DNA of 13,486 nt from Microcaldota archaeon. Lineage in GTDB: Archaea; Micrarchaeota; Micrarchaeia; Micrarchaeales; CABMGC01. Location of the stretch: positions 1-13,486 of the forward strand of contig JAJZKF010000010.1 of NCBI GenBank assembly GCA_021804305.1, written 5' to 3'. The notes beneath the pieces are model-generated. The model did no database searches. It had not been told where the DNA came from and saw nothing but the letters and a program-made list of their open reading frames with translations. Positions 1 through 5,931 of the stretch are shown here, in pieces. The stretch's first letter is position 1, and each line of letters starts with the position of its first letter. The translations under genes and the position numbers were made by a program.

Positions 1-47
1 CAGCCGCCGCCACATTCGCAACCTCCTCCAGCACCCTGATTTGCCAT
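1..47 (-). CDS. Start of a Cys/Gly-rich protein, cut by the window edge
   Basis: An ATG at 47-45 on the minus strand opens 15 codons reading M-A-N-Q-G-A-G-G-G-C-E-C-G-G-G, and the frame is still open at the edge; the next codon begins TG, so Cys or Trp is likely. It lies 15 bp downstream of the permease stop in the same orientation, so the two are probably co-transcribed. The Cys-X-Cys followed by glycines could bind a metal, but the fragment is too short to assign a family. The call rests on position and an open frame only. Confidence 0.35.
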   Translation of the reverse strand, partial: MANQGAGGGCECGGG

Positions 48-62
48 ACAATCACATAAACT

Positions 63-923
63 CTATATAGATAATAGGATCAAACCTATTAAAATCAGTA
101 CCATGCCCAACTTCTGGTTATTGGCAAGCCTCTCCTTTAGCAACAGTAGGGCCAGAATAATGGTTATTGCAGGGGCTGCCGCACTGACCGGCGCAACTAT
201 TGCAGTATAATTGTATGATACGCCGAGGCTATATGCGAGGAATCCAATGATGCTCAGCCCACCGACTCCCAGTACCAGCGGCAATTCCGACGTGGAAACC
301 CCAAATCCTGATCTGGTCCTTGCTCCGTATATCAGGAAGATGGCAAGCGTCGGAGCGGTTACCAAAAATGCCGCAGTGAACCATCCGAAGATTCCAACTA
401 GGACGCTAACAAGGAAGAAGTATGCTCCCCACGCAAAGACTGCAACTATGGCGTACTCCAGGCCGAGCACCCTCTTTTTCTGCCTGACCCCTAGTATATT
501 CTTCAGCTCAAACGAGACGAGGATGGTACCTATGACTATGATGCATATGTAGAGCATCTGCAATCCTGTTATTCTCTCGCCTAGCAGGACAACCCCCAAT
601 ATTGCACTAATAGCTCCCCATCCTGATGCCACTGTGGCCACTATGGAAACATTACCTACTCTAAGGCCCTTGTTAAACGAGATAAGGCCTGTAAAAGATA
701 GCACCGCCGTAACTGCGATGAGTGCAAGGGTTCCGATGCCTATGGCTGTATAGTTGAATAAAAATAGGGCCATAGCGAGTAGAACGCCGAAACTGACTAT
801 ATTGACCCAGAGCGATGTCTTAAAAGCCCCAACTTTCCTGGAAGCCCTTGCCATTAGGAAGTCCTGCACCCCGAAGCACAACATCGATGCAAGGCCGAAT
901 GACAGTCCTATTAGGCCGTTCAA
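63..923 (-). CDS. EamA/DMT-superfamily permease
   Basis: A 286-aa, very hydrophobic protein with about ten predicted membrane helices arranged as two repeats (roughly residues 4-140 and 150-285), the layout of EamA-type drug/metabolite transporters. A Gly/Ala-rich helix near 95-110 is followed by the family-typical LLGERIT stretch, and the same pattern recurs in the second half with LLLLKERLANNQ (about 257-268). Members export or import small metabolites across the cytoplasmic membrane; the substrate cannot be read from sequence. The start is a TTG at 923-921, with GATGAG just upstream as a possible ribosome binding site and a stop codon in frame 15 bases further up. A 17-codon frame upstream ends in TGA overlapping this TTG by two bases (TTGA), which suggests translational coupling. 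Family assignment is firm. Confidence 0.9.
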   Translation of the reverse strand: MNGLIGLSFGLASMLCFGVQDFLMARASRKVGAFKTSLWVNIVSFGVLLAMALFLFNYTAIGIGTLALIAVTAVLSFTGLISFNKGLRVGNVSIVATVASGWGAISAILGVVLLGERITGLQMLYICIIVIGTILVSFELKNILGVRQKKRVLGLEYAIVAVFAWGAYFFLVSVLVGIFGWFTAAFLVTAPTLAIFLIYGARTRSGFGVSTSELPLVLGVGGLSIIGFLAYSLGVSYNYTAIVAPVSAAAPAITIILALLLLKERLANNQKLGMVLILIGLILLSI

Positions 924-973
924 ATTCTCATCTGTTTATCGAAGTTAAAGGCAGTAAATGCCGGATTCTCCAT
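920..973 (-). CDS. Possible 17-codon leader ORF coupled to the permease
   Basis: The frame runs from ATG at 973-971 to TGA at 922-920 and encodes M-E-N-P-A-F-T-A-F-N-F-D-K-Q-M-R-I. Its stop overlaps the TTG start of the permease. TATA-like sequences on the minus strand at about 1001-1008 (TATAAGCT) and 994-1001 (TATTAACC) lie about 25-31 bp from the ATG, so a transcript could begin almost at this codon. It may be a leader peptide that delivers ribosomes to the permease, or only the 5' leader of that mRNA. Nothing in the peptide points to a function. Confidence 0.3.
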   Translation of the reverse strand: MENPAFTAFNFDKQMRI

Positions 974-993
974 CAACAAACTATGTTGTTAAG

Positions 994-1008
994 GGTTAAT
1001 AGCTTATA
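994..1008 (-). promoter_or_regulatory. Putative TATA element of the permease unit
   Basis: The minus strand reads TATAAGCTATTAACC here, 21-35 bp upstream of the leader ATG at 973. Spacing fits an archaeal TATA box (about 25-27 bp before the start site). The rest of 1009-1150 shows no clear gene on either strand. Confidence 0.35.
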
Positions 1009-1150
1009 GCATAGGCAGTTAATAAGCGGAATTCCTTGGCCGAACTCAGAGAGAAAACACGAGTTCCAGATTCCGAAGATTAAGTTCAGATACTATAATT
1101 TACCTGTCCATCACCGTCGTGAGCAATGTAATGGTGGGCTATGTTTCCAG

Positions 1151-1268
1151 TCAACCGCTCATGAACTTCTTTATTGCCGAGTTGAACTCATCCAGCTGTC
1201 GACGTAGTGCCTGTGGCCCGCTCCCCTAGTATCTCGGTCTCGCCGTGCCTTATCACTATCAGTCTCAT
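1151..1268 (-). pseudogene. Remnant of a histidine-phosphatase (phosphoglycerate-mutase-like) gene
   Basis: An ATG at 1268 opens MRLIVIRHGETE, the exact N-terminal beta strand and catalytic RHG motif of the histidine phosphatase superfamily, where the His accepts the phosphate. The frame then drifts and stops at TGA 1190-1188 after 26 codons. A second frame continues as GPQALRRQLDEFNSAIKKF and stops at 1153-1151, resembling an ordinary amphipathic helix near a protein end. Normal members have about 150-230 residues; only about 39 codons remain across the two frames, so an internal deletion plus a frameshift is likely. It lies 48 bp downstream of the Nudix gene on the same strand, so it was probably the last gene of that unit. 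The RHG motif is clear; the identity of the second fragment is inference. Confidence 0.6.
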
Positions 1269-1316
1269 TATATCTGCCTATTAGGGTCTTTACTGTTTAT
1301 TGCAGAGAGCACCTTT

Positions 1317-1829
1317 TCAAGGTCTACCACTACCGGCCATTTTGTAATACGCATATGCCGTTATGGTCTTGAGATCGGTTATCTTGCCCTGCTTTATCAT
1401 CTGTTCAAACCTGCTCCTTCTGACCCATGATACGGATATCTTCTCTCTGGGATCGTGAATCTTCCTTCTCTTGACAAGACTGCTCGCAACAAAAAAGTTC
1501 AGGTAGTGGGGCATCCGCGGCTGTGCCTCCCTGGCTCTGAACATAAATCGTATCTGCCTTGGCCGGTATCCGGTCTCCTCGGCCAGTTCCCTCTTTGCAG
1601 CCTCAATTGGTGGCTCGCCCTTCGATATGTGCCCCGCAGGCAGCTCGCAGACATATCCGTGCATTGAGTGTCTGTAATGTTTCTCGATCAGTATACTATC
1701 ATCCGAGATCGGCAGGATTACAACCCCATCAGGTTCAACGACTCTGACGAACTCCGCCTGTTTTCCCTCCACCAGTATGGGCTCCACCTCGACCGATATC
1801 CCGTATTTATCAAATATCTTTTTTGCCAT
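1317..1829 (-). CDS. Nudix hydrolase, ADP-ribose pyrophosphatase-like
   Basis: The 170-aa protein has a perfect Nudix box, G-x5-E-x7-REL-x-EE-x-G-Y, at residues 66-88, which binds divalent metal and hydrolyses nucleoside diphosphate derivatives. The preceding ELPAG (62-66) is typical of the ADP-ribose/NDP-sugar pyrophosphatase branch rather than the MutT branch. The N-terminal strand segment (11-40) and HYRHSM (51-56) also fit ADPRase-type proteins, which usually have 160-210 residues. The enzyme would be cytoplasmic, turning ADP-ribose-like compounds into AMP and a sugar phosphate; the exact substrate is inferred. The start ATG lies 17 bp downstream of the propeller gene's stop, with a purine-rich GGAAG just before it, so the two genes are probably one transcript. 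A phosphatase remnant follows. Confidence 0.9.
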   Translation of the reverse strand: MAKKIFDKYGISVEVEPILVEGKQAEFVRVVEPDGVVILPISDDSILIEKHYRHSMHGYVCELPAGHISKGEPPIEAAKRELAEETGYRPRQIRFMFRAREAQPRMPHYLNFFVASSLVKRRKIHDPREKISVSWVRRSRFEQMIKQGKITDLKTITAYAYYKMAGSGRP

Positions 1830-1846
1830 AAAATCTTCCGGATTAA

Positions 1847-2779
1847 TTATTCGTTATCCTCGATTATTCCGAATATCTTTCTATCGCCACCGTAATAATG
1901 GCTGTCGATTACACTGCCTTCACTGTCGACTTCTACCAATCTGAAATTATTTGCATCGGCAACCATATAATTACCATTGCTCAGAAGTATGGCATCCTGG
2001 AGCCAATTAAAGTCGCCATGCACTTCATTCATAACTCCCCCTTCCCGGTCAAACATGAGCACGCGGCCATTGTTCGTATCCGACACGACAAAACCGTCCC
2101 CGTATCTGTGGAGAGCATGCGGCTGCCTCAATCCCCTTAAAAGAACCTTGACAAGTCCGGTCTTTTTGTCGATTTCGATGACCTCACCCTGATGAAATAA
2201 AGTGGCGAGAACTTCACCCTCCTCATCATCGGCATGTATTGCAGAGTTTATGTGTGTGGTCTGCGAGAGGGTGGGATAGTCTATCCCCCTGTGATCTATG
2301 CCTCTCTCAATTGTCTTCCTATTTCCAAGCATGTCGATATTGTAGTTATTCTCTGTTGCCCACCACCCCCATACAAACGTCCCCCTTCCATCGAACTCCA
2401 GTACTGCGTCGACTCCGGAGCTTGTAACCATAAATCCTGCACTTGTAGCGGATATTGAGTGCAGGTCGTTGAAATAGATGTTATCCACAGTCATACCTGT
2501 ATTGAATGATCTGTCGGTTACATAGACCCTATTGTCTCCACGCGAAACCACATAAGCATTATCCTTAGTGCAGTCGATTCCGGACGGCGATCTGAAGGTC
2601 TTTTTAAGAAGTTCCGCCTTTGTCTCCCAGTCTAATATCACAATTTCTCCCCCCTTATCAAGTATTTTTCCGGTAACCGAGTCTGTGCCGAAGATACTCT
2701 GACCCTCCAGCACCCCGTGTTCGTTCCAGTGTCGCTTGAGTATATCCAGGTTTTTGGTTACAAAATAGCTCACGATCAT
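1847..2779 (-). CDS. Beta-propeller protein, NHL/arylsulfotransferase-like repeats
   Basis: The 310-aa protein is built of repeated strands with the blade pattern of six-bladed propellers. The clearest blade is at about 262-292: W-L-Q-D-A, then LLSNGNYMVADANNFRLVEVD, then G-S-V, the pattern seen in NHL and arylsulfotransferase-type propellers. Other blades are at about 57-95 (SGIDCTKDNAYVVSRGDNRV), 106-136 and 222-247 (HALHRYGDGFVVSDTNNGRV). No signal peptide is visible, so it is probably cytoplasmic. Propellers often bind ligands or proteins, and no catalytic set can be named. The ATG at 2779 overlaps the stop of the interrupted small frame upstream (ATGA), and GGTGATGG about 9 bases upstream is a good ribosome binding site. 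The Nudix gene follows after 17 bp. The fold is fairly sure, the function unknown. Confidence 0.7.
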   Translation of the reverse strand: MIVSYFVTKNLDILKRHWNEHGVLEGQSIFGTDSVTGKILDKGGEIVILDWETKAELLKKTFRSPSGIDCTKDNAYVVSRGDNRVYVTDRSFNTGMTVDNIYFNDLHSISATSAGFMVTSSGVDAVLEFDGRGTFVWGWWATENNYNIDMLGNRKTIERGIDHRGIDYPTLSQTTHINSAIHADDEEGEVLATLFHQGEVIEIDKKTGLVKVLLRGLRQPHALHRYGDGFVVSDTNNGRVLMFDREGGVMNEVHGDFNWLQDAILLSNGNYMVADANNFRLVEVDSEGSVIDSHYYGGDRKIFGIIEDNE

Positions 2780-3039
2780 TCTAATGCCATCACCGTTTTT
2801 AGTCGCTCGGCTAAGGGTTCTGTGATTACTCTTTCACGAATGGACTCTCTCAGGAATCAATCCCTGACTAAGGCGTCTCCGATTGCATCGACGACCTCTC
2901 CAACGCTGACCCTCATCCTGTCCGCGTAGTGCCTGTCCATCTCGGGAACGCTCAGCAGCTTGCGCCTTATGCTGACCAGCTGGTCCTCCAGCTCCCTGAC
3001 TCTATCCCGTGGTTGTATCCGCAATTGTCTCTCCATCAT
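2776..3039 (-). pseudogene. 87-codon frame interrupted by an in-frame TGA; unknown helical protein
   Basis: From ATG 3039 (or the next ATG, 3036, directly after GGTGG) the frame reads 60 codons to a TGA at 2859-2857. The same frame stays open beyond it for 26 codons, F-L-R-E-S-I-R-E-R-V and so on to M-A-L-E, ending at a TGA (2778-2776) that overlaps the ATG of the propeller gene as ATGA. That tight junction and the protein-like composition after the TGA suggest the whole span is one gene carrying a nonsense change. Alternatively the 60-aa product is the functional form. The N-terminal part is charged and probably helical or coiled (about 12-35). No family is recognised. It starts 9 bp after the stop of the lone effector-domain gene, within the same run of small genes. 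Confidence 0.55.
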
Positions 3040-3048
3040 CCACCAATA

Positions 3049-3315
3049 TCAATTCCTTATATACCTGCAGTGGCATACTGCCTTCTTTGAGTTCCCGCCC
3101 ACGGTCTTTGCTATCTCGCGTACGACCTCCTTCTCTCCTTCCAATCCGTCTGCCTTTACAACGAAGCCATAGTCGCCCTCAGTGATGGCAACCTCCTTAA
3201 CCTTCCTTATTGCCATTAGCCTTGCCGCCGCCTTGTGCACATTGCCGCTCCTGCCCGGCCTCACGAAGAAGTAGTGACAGCCATGGCTAACCTTTCGTAT
3301 ATTCTTCCTATTCAT
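3049..3315 (-). CDS. Small protein resembling a stand-alone Lrp/AsnC effector (RAM) domain
   Basis: The 88-aa protein lacks a helix-turn-helix and consists of a beta-alpha-beta-beta-alpha pattern like the RAM/AsnC C-terminal domain. Evidence is YFFVRPG (15-21), a helix with KAAARL (28-33), then VKEVAITEGDYGFVVKA (39-55), where G-D-Y is the usual Lrp-family turn, and a second helix 59-73. The tail is Cys-rich (C81, C83). Stand-alone RAM proteins can bind amino acids or pair with full-length Lrp proteins, and the 446-aa Lrp-like regulator is encoded about 650 bp away on the other strand. A functional link is inference. The start is supported by GGGTGGAGAG directly before ATG 3315. It is flanked by other tiny genes in the same orientation at 9 and 21 bp. 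Confidence 0.65.
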   Translation of the reverse strand: MNRKNIRKVSHGCHYFFVRPGRSGNVHKAAARLMAIRKVKEVAITEGDYGFVVKADGLEGEKEVVREIAKTVGGNSKKAVCHCRYIRN

Positions 3316-3336
3316 CTCTCCACCCTGTATAGAAAT

Positions 3337-3462
3337 TCAGTCAGCGTAAACAATTCTCCAGGAATTCTCGCCGTCTGGTATCAGTCTGACGGGCCTCCTG
3401 TCGTCATCCGTAGGCACGTACTCCTTTATCCTGCATCCGAAAACCCTGTTCCATATTGTCAT
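3337..3462 (-). CDS. 41-aa small protein of unknown function
   Basis: ATG at 3462-3460, stop at 3339-3337. The product begins MTIWNRVFGCRIKEYVP and ends with P-D-G-E-N-S-W-R-I-V-Y-A-D, a balanced composition with Trp near both ends and a basic/acidic middle (DDDRR). AGGTGGGATGA sits just upstream as a strong ribosome binding site. It lies between the zinc-binding-type gene (28-bp gap) and the lone effector-domain gene (21-bp gap), both minus strand, so the four small frames are probably one transcript. No family is recognised. An alternative ATG at 3466 gives only 20 codons in another frame and is less likely. Confidence 0.5.
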   Translation of the reverse strand: MTIWNRVFGCRIKEYVPTDDDRRPVRLIPDGENSWRIVYAD

Positions 3463-3490
3463 TCATCCCACCTGTATTTTCAGCAGAAGA

Positions 3491-3643
3491 TCAGCGTGAA
3501 CATCCTTCCTTTCCCATGTAGTCCGAGTGTCCAGTCTTACCCTTGTGCCTTGATACGTCGAGTCCGTATTCAAGGGCCCTTCCGCAGCTCTGGCACGTTG
3601 CATCGACCTTTTCGCCATGTTCAAGTCTCTCGCTGCACCACAT
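3491..3643 (-). CDS. 50-aa putative zinc-binding protein
   Basis: ATG at 3643-3641 to TGA at 3493-3491. Residues Cys3, Cys17 and Cys20 (C-Q-S-C) and Cys48, plus His34/His39, make a plausible zinc site; the middle reads GRALEYGLDVSRHKGKTGHS. Codon choice (AAG, AGG, GAC, GGA) matches neighbouring genes, whereas the overlapping longer frame at 3463-3771 has shadow-like composition over this stretch. GGATGATC just before the ATG may be the ribosome binding site; an in-frame TTG at 3655 would add M-P-D-D-P. It is the first clear gene behind the minus-strand TATA element near 3814. It may be a small nucleic-acid-binding or redox protein, but no family is recognised. Confidence 0.55.
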   Translation of the reverse strand: MWCSERLEHGEKVDATCQSCGRALEYGLDVSRHKGKTGHSDYMGKEGCSR

Positions 3644-3806
3644 TGGATCATCCGGCAAGCATAAGGGTTGACGGGCCGGGAGAAGGAACCGGTTCTGCTA
3701 GTTGGGGTTGTAATGGGGTTCAGCCTAGCCACAGAATTAGATACAGTATCAATCTGGTTTCCCGACTCCATGCATCCCAGCCCGTGACAATATTATGAAC
3801 GGCCTT

Positions 3807-3820
3807 GTATATATTGTAAC
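3807..3820 (-). promoter_or_regulatory. Putative TATA box of the small-gene operon
   Basis: The minus strand reads CAATATATACAAGG. A start site about 25 bp downstream would be near 3787, followed by a leader of about 140 bases to the 50-aa gene. Apart from this element, 3644-3962 holds the inverted repeat and promoter of the divergent regulator gene, and a 102-codon frame (3463-3771) judged not to be coding as a whole. Confidence 0.45.
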
Positions 3821-3879
3821 TGCAGCTTGCCTGGGAACCAGGATAGCCAAAATAGGAATGTATGCGATAATTATTACTC

Positions 3880-3891
3880 TTATGACTATAG
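3880..3891. repeat. Inverted repeat, left arm (operator candidate)
   Basis: TTATGACTATAG here is the perfect reverse complement of 3941-3952. The arm lies about 65-75 bp upstream of the presumed start site of the 446-aa regulator gene. Confidence 0.7.
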
Positions 3892-3920
3892 TTTACCTAC
3901 TACTAATACAGTTAAACGAA

Positions 3921-3935
3921 AGGAATATATATCAA
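3921..3935 (+). promoter_or_regulatory. Putative TATA box of the regulator gene
   Basis: The sequence AGGAATATATATCAA is centred about 27 bp before 3955, which would put the transcript start a few bases ahead of the ATG at 3963. No ribosome binding site is visible, so a nearly leaderless mRNA is likely. It lies between the two arms of the 12-bp inverted repeat. Confidence 0.55.
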
Positions 3936-3940
3936 ATTAC

Positions 3941-3952
3941 CTATAGTCATAA
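3941..3952. repeat. Inverted repeat, right arm (operator candidate)
   Basis: CTATAGTCATAA, the partner of 3880-3891, lies between the TATA box and the ATG and so would cover or touch the transcript start. Binding there would block RNA polymerase. Arm centres are 61 bp apart, close to six helical turns. Confidence 0.7.
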
Positions 3953-3962
3953 TTAGAATACT

Positions 3963-5303
3963 ATGGCAAATTTACCTAAGGAAATAGCGGAATGCTTAAA
4001 AAGACTCAGAAAAGAGCATGCCCATTATGTCGCCGTAAAGGTGATTAAAGGGAGGCATTATGCGTTTGAAGTTATGGGCAGGTGGAACAAGGAAAGGAAG
4101 AAGAACGCAACCATAACTAACTACCTTGGCAGGATAAGTCCCAATGGTACTTTTATGCCTGCGCACCACAGAAACTGCCCCCCTCTAAGTTCTGAAATTA
4201 GGCAGCAAACAAACCCGGAGCCCGAGCCAGGCAAGTATGACGGGATAGTCTTGAGAAATCTCAGCATGAACGGAAGAATGCCCATTGATATGCTTGCCAA
4301 AAGAATGGGCGTAAGTCTAACATCAGCAAGATACCATATTAGCAAGATAGAGGAAAGATATGGGCTAAGGTACTTTGCAGATGTCGATATAGAGAAGCTC
4401 GGCTACCTGGGGTACTTTATCTTCGTAAAGTTCAGGGACAGTATGCCGACAGCAGAGGAAATAAGGGGGATTGTCGATGATGAACCACACATACAGCTTG
4501 CCATAATGACGAGTGGCAGATACGACTTGGTACTTTATATTCTGGCAAAAAGCCACAGAGACGTGGTCTATTTTCTCTATGAATTGAGATCTAAATCGGC
4601 CCTGAATAAATACCAATCCTTGTGGTACACTACGCCACAGTATTCACGAAGTTATACCATCCCGCTGAGGGATCCCTTTTTCAGGCTACTAGAGGATAGG
4701 ATATGGCACAGAACAAGGGAAAGACCGCGACCTGAAAGTAGCGACATCACGGAAAGAGAATATAATGTGATGCGTGAGCTGTGCATGAACGGCGCGATTG
4801 ACTTTGCACGCATAGACGGGAAATATGGATATGGGAAGGGATCTTCCAGGTATGCCTACTCGAAACTCAGGCAGCGCGGAATAATCAGGCGCATGACAAT
4901 AACCATCAGTCGACCTCCTATAAAGTATACGGCAATGTTGTTTGTAGACTTCGCAAACATGGTAAGCTTCGACAAGACGAGGCAAAATCTACTATTTGAG
5001 ACCATAGCAGATGGAAAGTTGATGAATAAGTATGCTTTTGCGGTTGATATCGGAACTCCACAAGGGTACCTTATGGTCATGCCCGTATTTATTGAGGGAG
5101 AACTTGCTCTTACTGAAGGACATCTAATGAAAATGATAAAAGGGGTCAGGCTTAGAAGACTCATTGTTACAGAGAATGTGGTCGGGTCATTCTGCTATAG
5201 GAATTTCGATCCGGCTTACACGAACCAGTACAGACTGCTTGTCGAAGAGTACAAACTTATAAAACCCCAAATATCGACGAGCTATGAAGAAAGGCAGGTC
5301 TGA
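3963..5303 (+). CDS. Tandem Lrp/AsnC-like transcription regulator with N-terminal transposase-like domain
   Basis: The 446-aa protein has three parts. Residues about 20-60 (YVAVKVIKGRHYAFEV, then YLGRI at 54-58) resemble the N-terminal strand-rich segment of some archaeal IS transposases. Residues about 92-138 form a winged HTH (MPIDMLAKRMGVSLTSARYH) followed by a RAM-like domain (about 140-230, with TSGRYDLVLYILA at 183-195). Residues about 258-312 form a second HTH, followed by a more divergent effector-like region (315-410). Normal Lrp proteins have about 150 residues with one of each unit, so this is an internal duplication acting like a covalent dimer. It would bind DNA in the cytoplasm. 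The flanking inverted repeat suggests autoregulation. Codon use is richer in A/T-ending codons than in the right-hand genes. Lrp-like nature is fairly sure; ligand and targets are unknown. Confidence 0.75.
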   Translation: MANLPKEIAECLKRLRKEHAHYVAVKVIKGRHYAFEVMGRWNKERKKNATITNYLGRISPNGTFMPAHHRNCPPLSSEIRQQTNPEPEPGKYDGIVLRNLSMNGRMPIDMLAKRMGVSLTSARYHISKIEERYGLRYFADVDIEKLGYLGYFIFVKFRDSMPTAEEIRGIVDDEPHIQLAIMTSGRYDLVLYILAKSHRDVVYFLYELRSKSALNKYQSLWYTTPQYSRSYTIPLRDPFFRLLEDRIWHRTRERPRPESSDITEREYNVMRELCMNGAIDFARIDGKYGYGKGSSRYAYSKLRQRGIIRRMTITISRPPIKYTAMLFVDFANMVSFDKTRQNLLFETIADGKLMNKYAFAVDIGTPQGYLMVMPVFIEGELALTEGHLMKMIKGVRLRRLIVTENVVGSFCYRNFDPAYTNQYRLLVEEYKLIKPQISTSYEERQV

Positions 5304-5430
5304 ATATTGCTTTAACCAGGATGGCAGCTTCCTCCTCCTAATATGGCCTTCATAGGTATTCACCTTCACTATAAACATTCCTTTTTGAGTTTAAATACGT
5401 TTGCTACGAATGCGGCAATGCCGCTAAAGT

Positions 5431-5775
5431 TCATATTACCATGAATTCACCTCTGCCTTCTATAACTTTCTTTATCTCACTCTGAATCTCCTTTGTTTCA
5501 GCCACCCAGACCATCGCCACTCCCCATCTTTCCGACTTGCCGATATTCTCCCTTACCGAGTCCTCCCTCGCCGAGGTCTGGCACTCGTATCCCTTCACCC
5601 CTTCCCTGTCCCAGAGATACCTCTTCCTCTGATGCACCGGCCATGCGATCAGGTCCGGAGAGTGCTTGGCGCTGCTCGTAACCACCAGCATGTTGGACTC
5701 GTGCAGCTTGTTTATCGTCTTTATCAGGAGCCGCCTGTGCTCCTCGCTGCCGAGCTTGTCGGACCGGTACCGATC
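5431..5775 (-). pseudogene. 5'-truncated PD-(D/E)XK nuclease-like fragment
   Basis: A frame open from 5775 (just after an in-frame TAA at 5778-5776) to a stop at 5431 encodes 114 residues with no usable start before ATG 5691. The product contains SAKHSPDLIAWPV, then GYECQTSARED, then SVRENIGKSERWGVAMVWVA. The order D, then E-x-Q, then a helix with N-I-x-K-S matches the core of PD-(D/E)XK endonuclease-like domains found at the ends of archaeal mobile-element proteins. The sequence upstream of ATG 5691 (KLGSEEHRRLLIKTINKL) is still protein-like, so the gene was longer and has lost its 5' part. The break lies about 30 bp from the 13-bp copy of the tRNA-Ser end. If translated from ATG 5691 it would yield 86 aa. 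Confidence 0.5.
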
Positions 5776-5806
5776 TTATGGCACGAGTGCTACACAAATA
5801 GTAGAA

Positions 5807-5819
5807 CGCTGGGTACGAG
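5807..5819. repeat. 13-bp copy of the tRNA-Ser 3' end (att-like, distal)
   Basis: CGCTGGGTACGAG is identical to 6704-6716, which is the discriminator base, the 3' acceptor strand and the 3' half of the T stem of tRNA-Ser(GCT), in the same orientation. The copy and the tRNA bracket about 880 bp containing the HEPN/MNT pair. No tRNA-like sequence continues beyond the 13 bases. Confidence 0.6.
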
Positions 5820-5931
5820 CACGTCATCAAAAAAGCGATTCTCAGTCGACATTAATTAATGGGACTTGATATTGTTCTTGTCAGTTCCGAAATTTACAAC
5901 AGAAGGACTCATCTGGGACAGCAGACATGGG

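Noticed and set aside
2857..2859. UGA as a recoded sense codon
   Set aside because: Several clear genes here (regulator, nuclease, small proteins) end at TGA, and no tRNA for UGA or SECIS-like element is visible.
3463..3771. 102-codon minus-strand frame overlapping the 50-aa putative zinc protein
   Set aside because: Over 3491-3643 the other frame gives the protein-like, cysteine-bearing sequence, while this one reads as a shadow rich in Arg, Ala and Thr. Its first 40 codons could be the 5' part of a frameshifted longer gene, but that cannot be shown.
1..5300. Numerous plus-strand open frames of 60-190 codons left of 3960
   Set aside because: They lie antisense to recognised minus-strand genes, lack family motifs or ribosome binding sites, and have skewed composition.
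5187..5378. 63-codon minus-strand frame at the end of the regulator
   Set aside because: Mostly antisense to the regulator's coding region; a weak TATA-like TTTAAA upstream is not enough to support it. The region 5304-5430 shows only a T-run (5382-5386) that may terminate the regulator mRNA.
5498..5830. 110-codon minus-strand frame
   Set aside because: Low-complexity Gly/Arg/Gln composition; the frame at 5431-5775 has the nuclease-like motifs, so this is its shadow.
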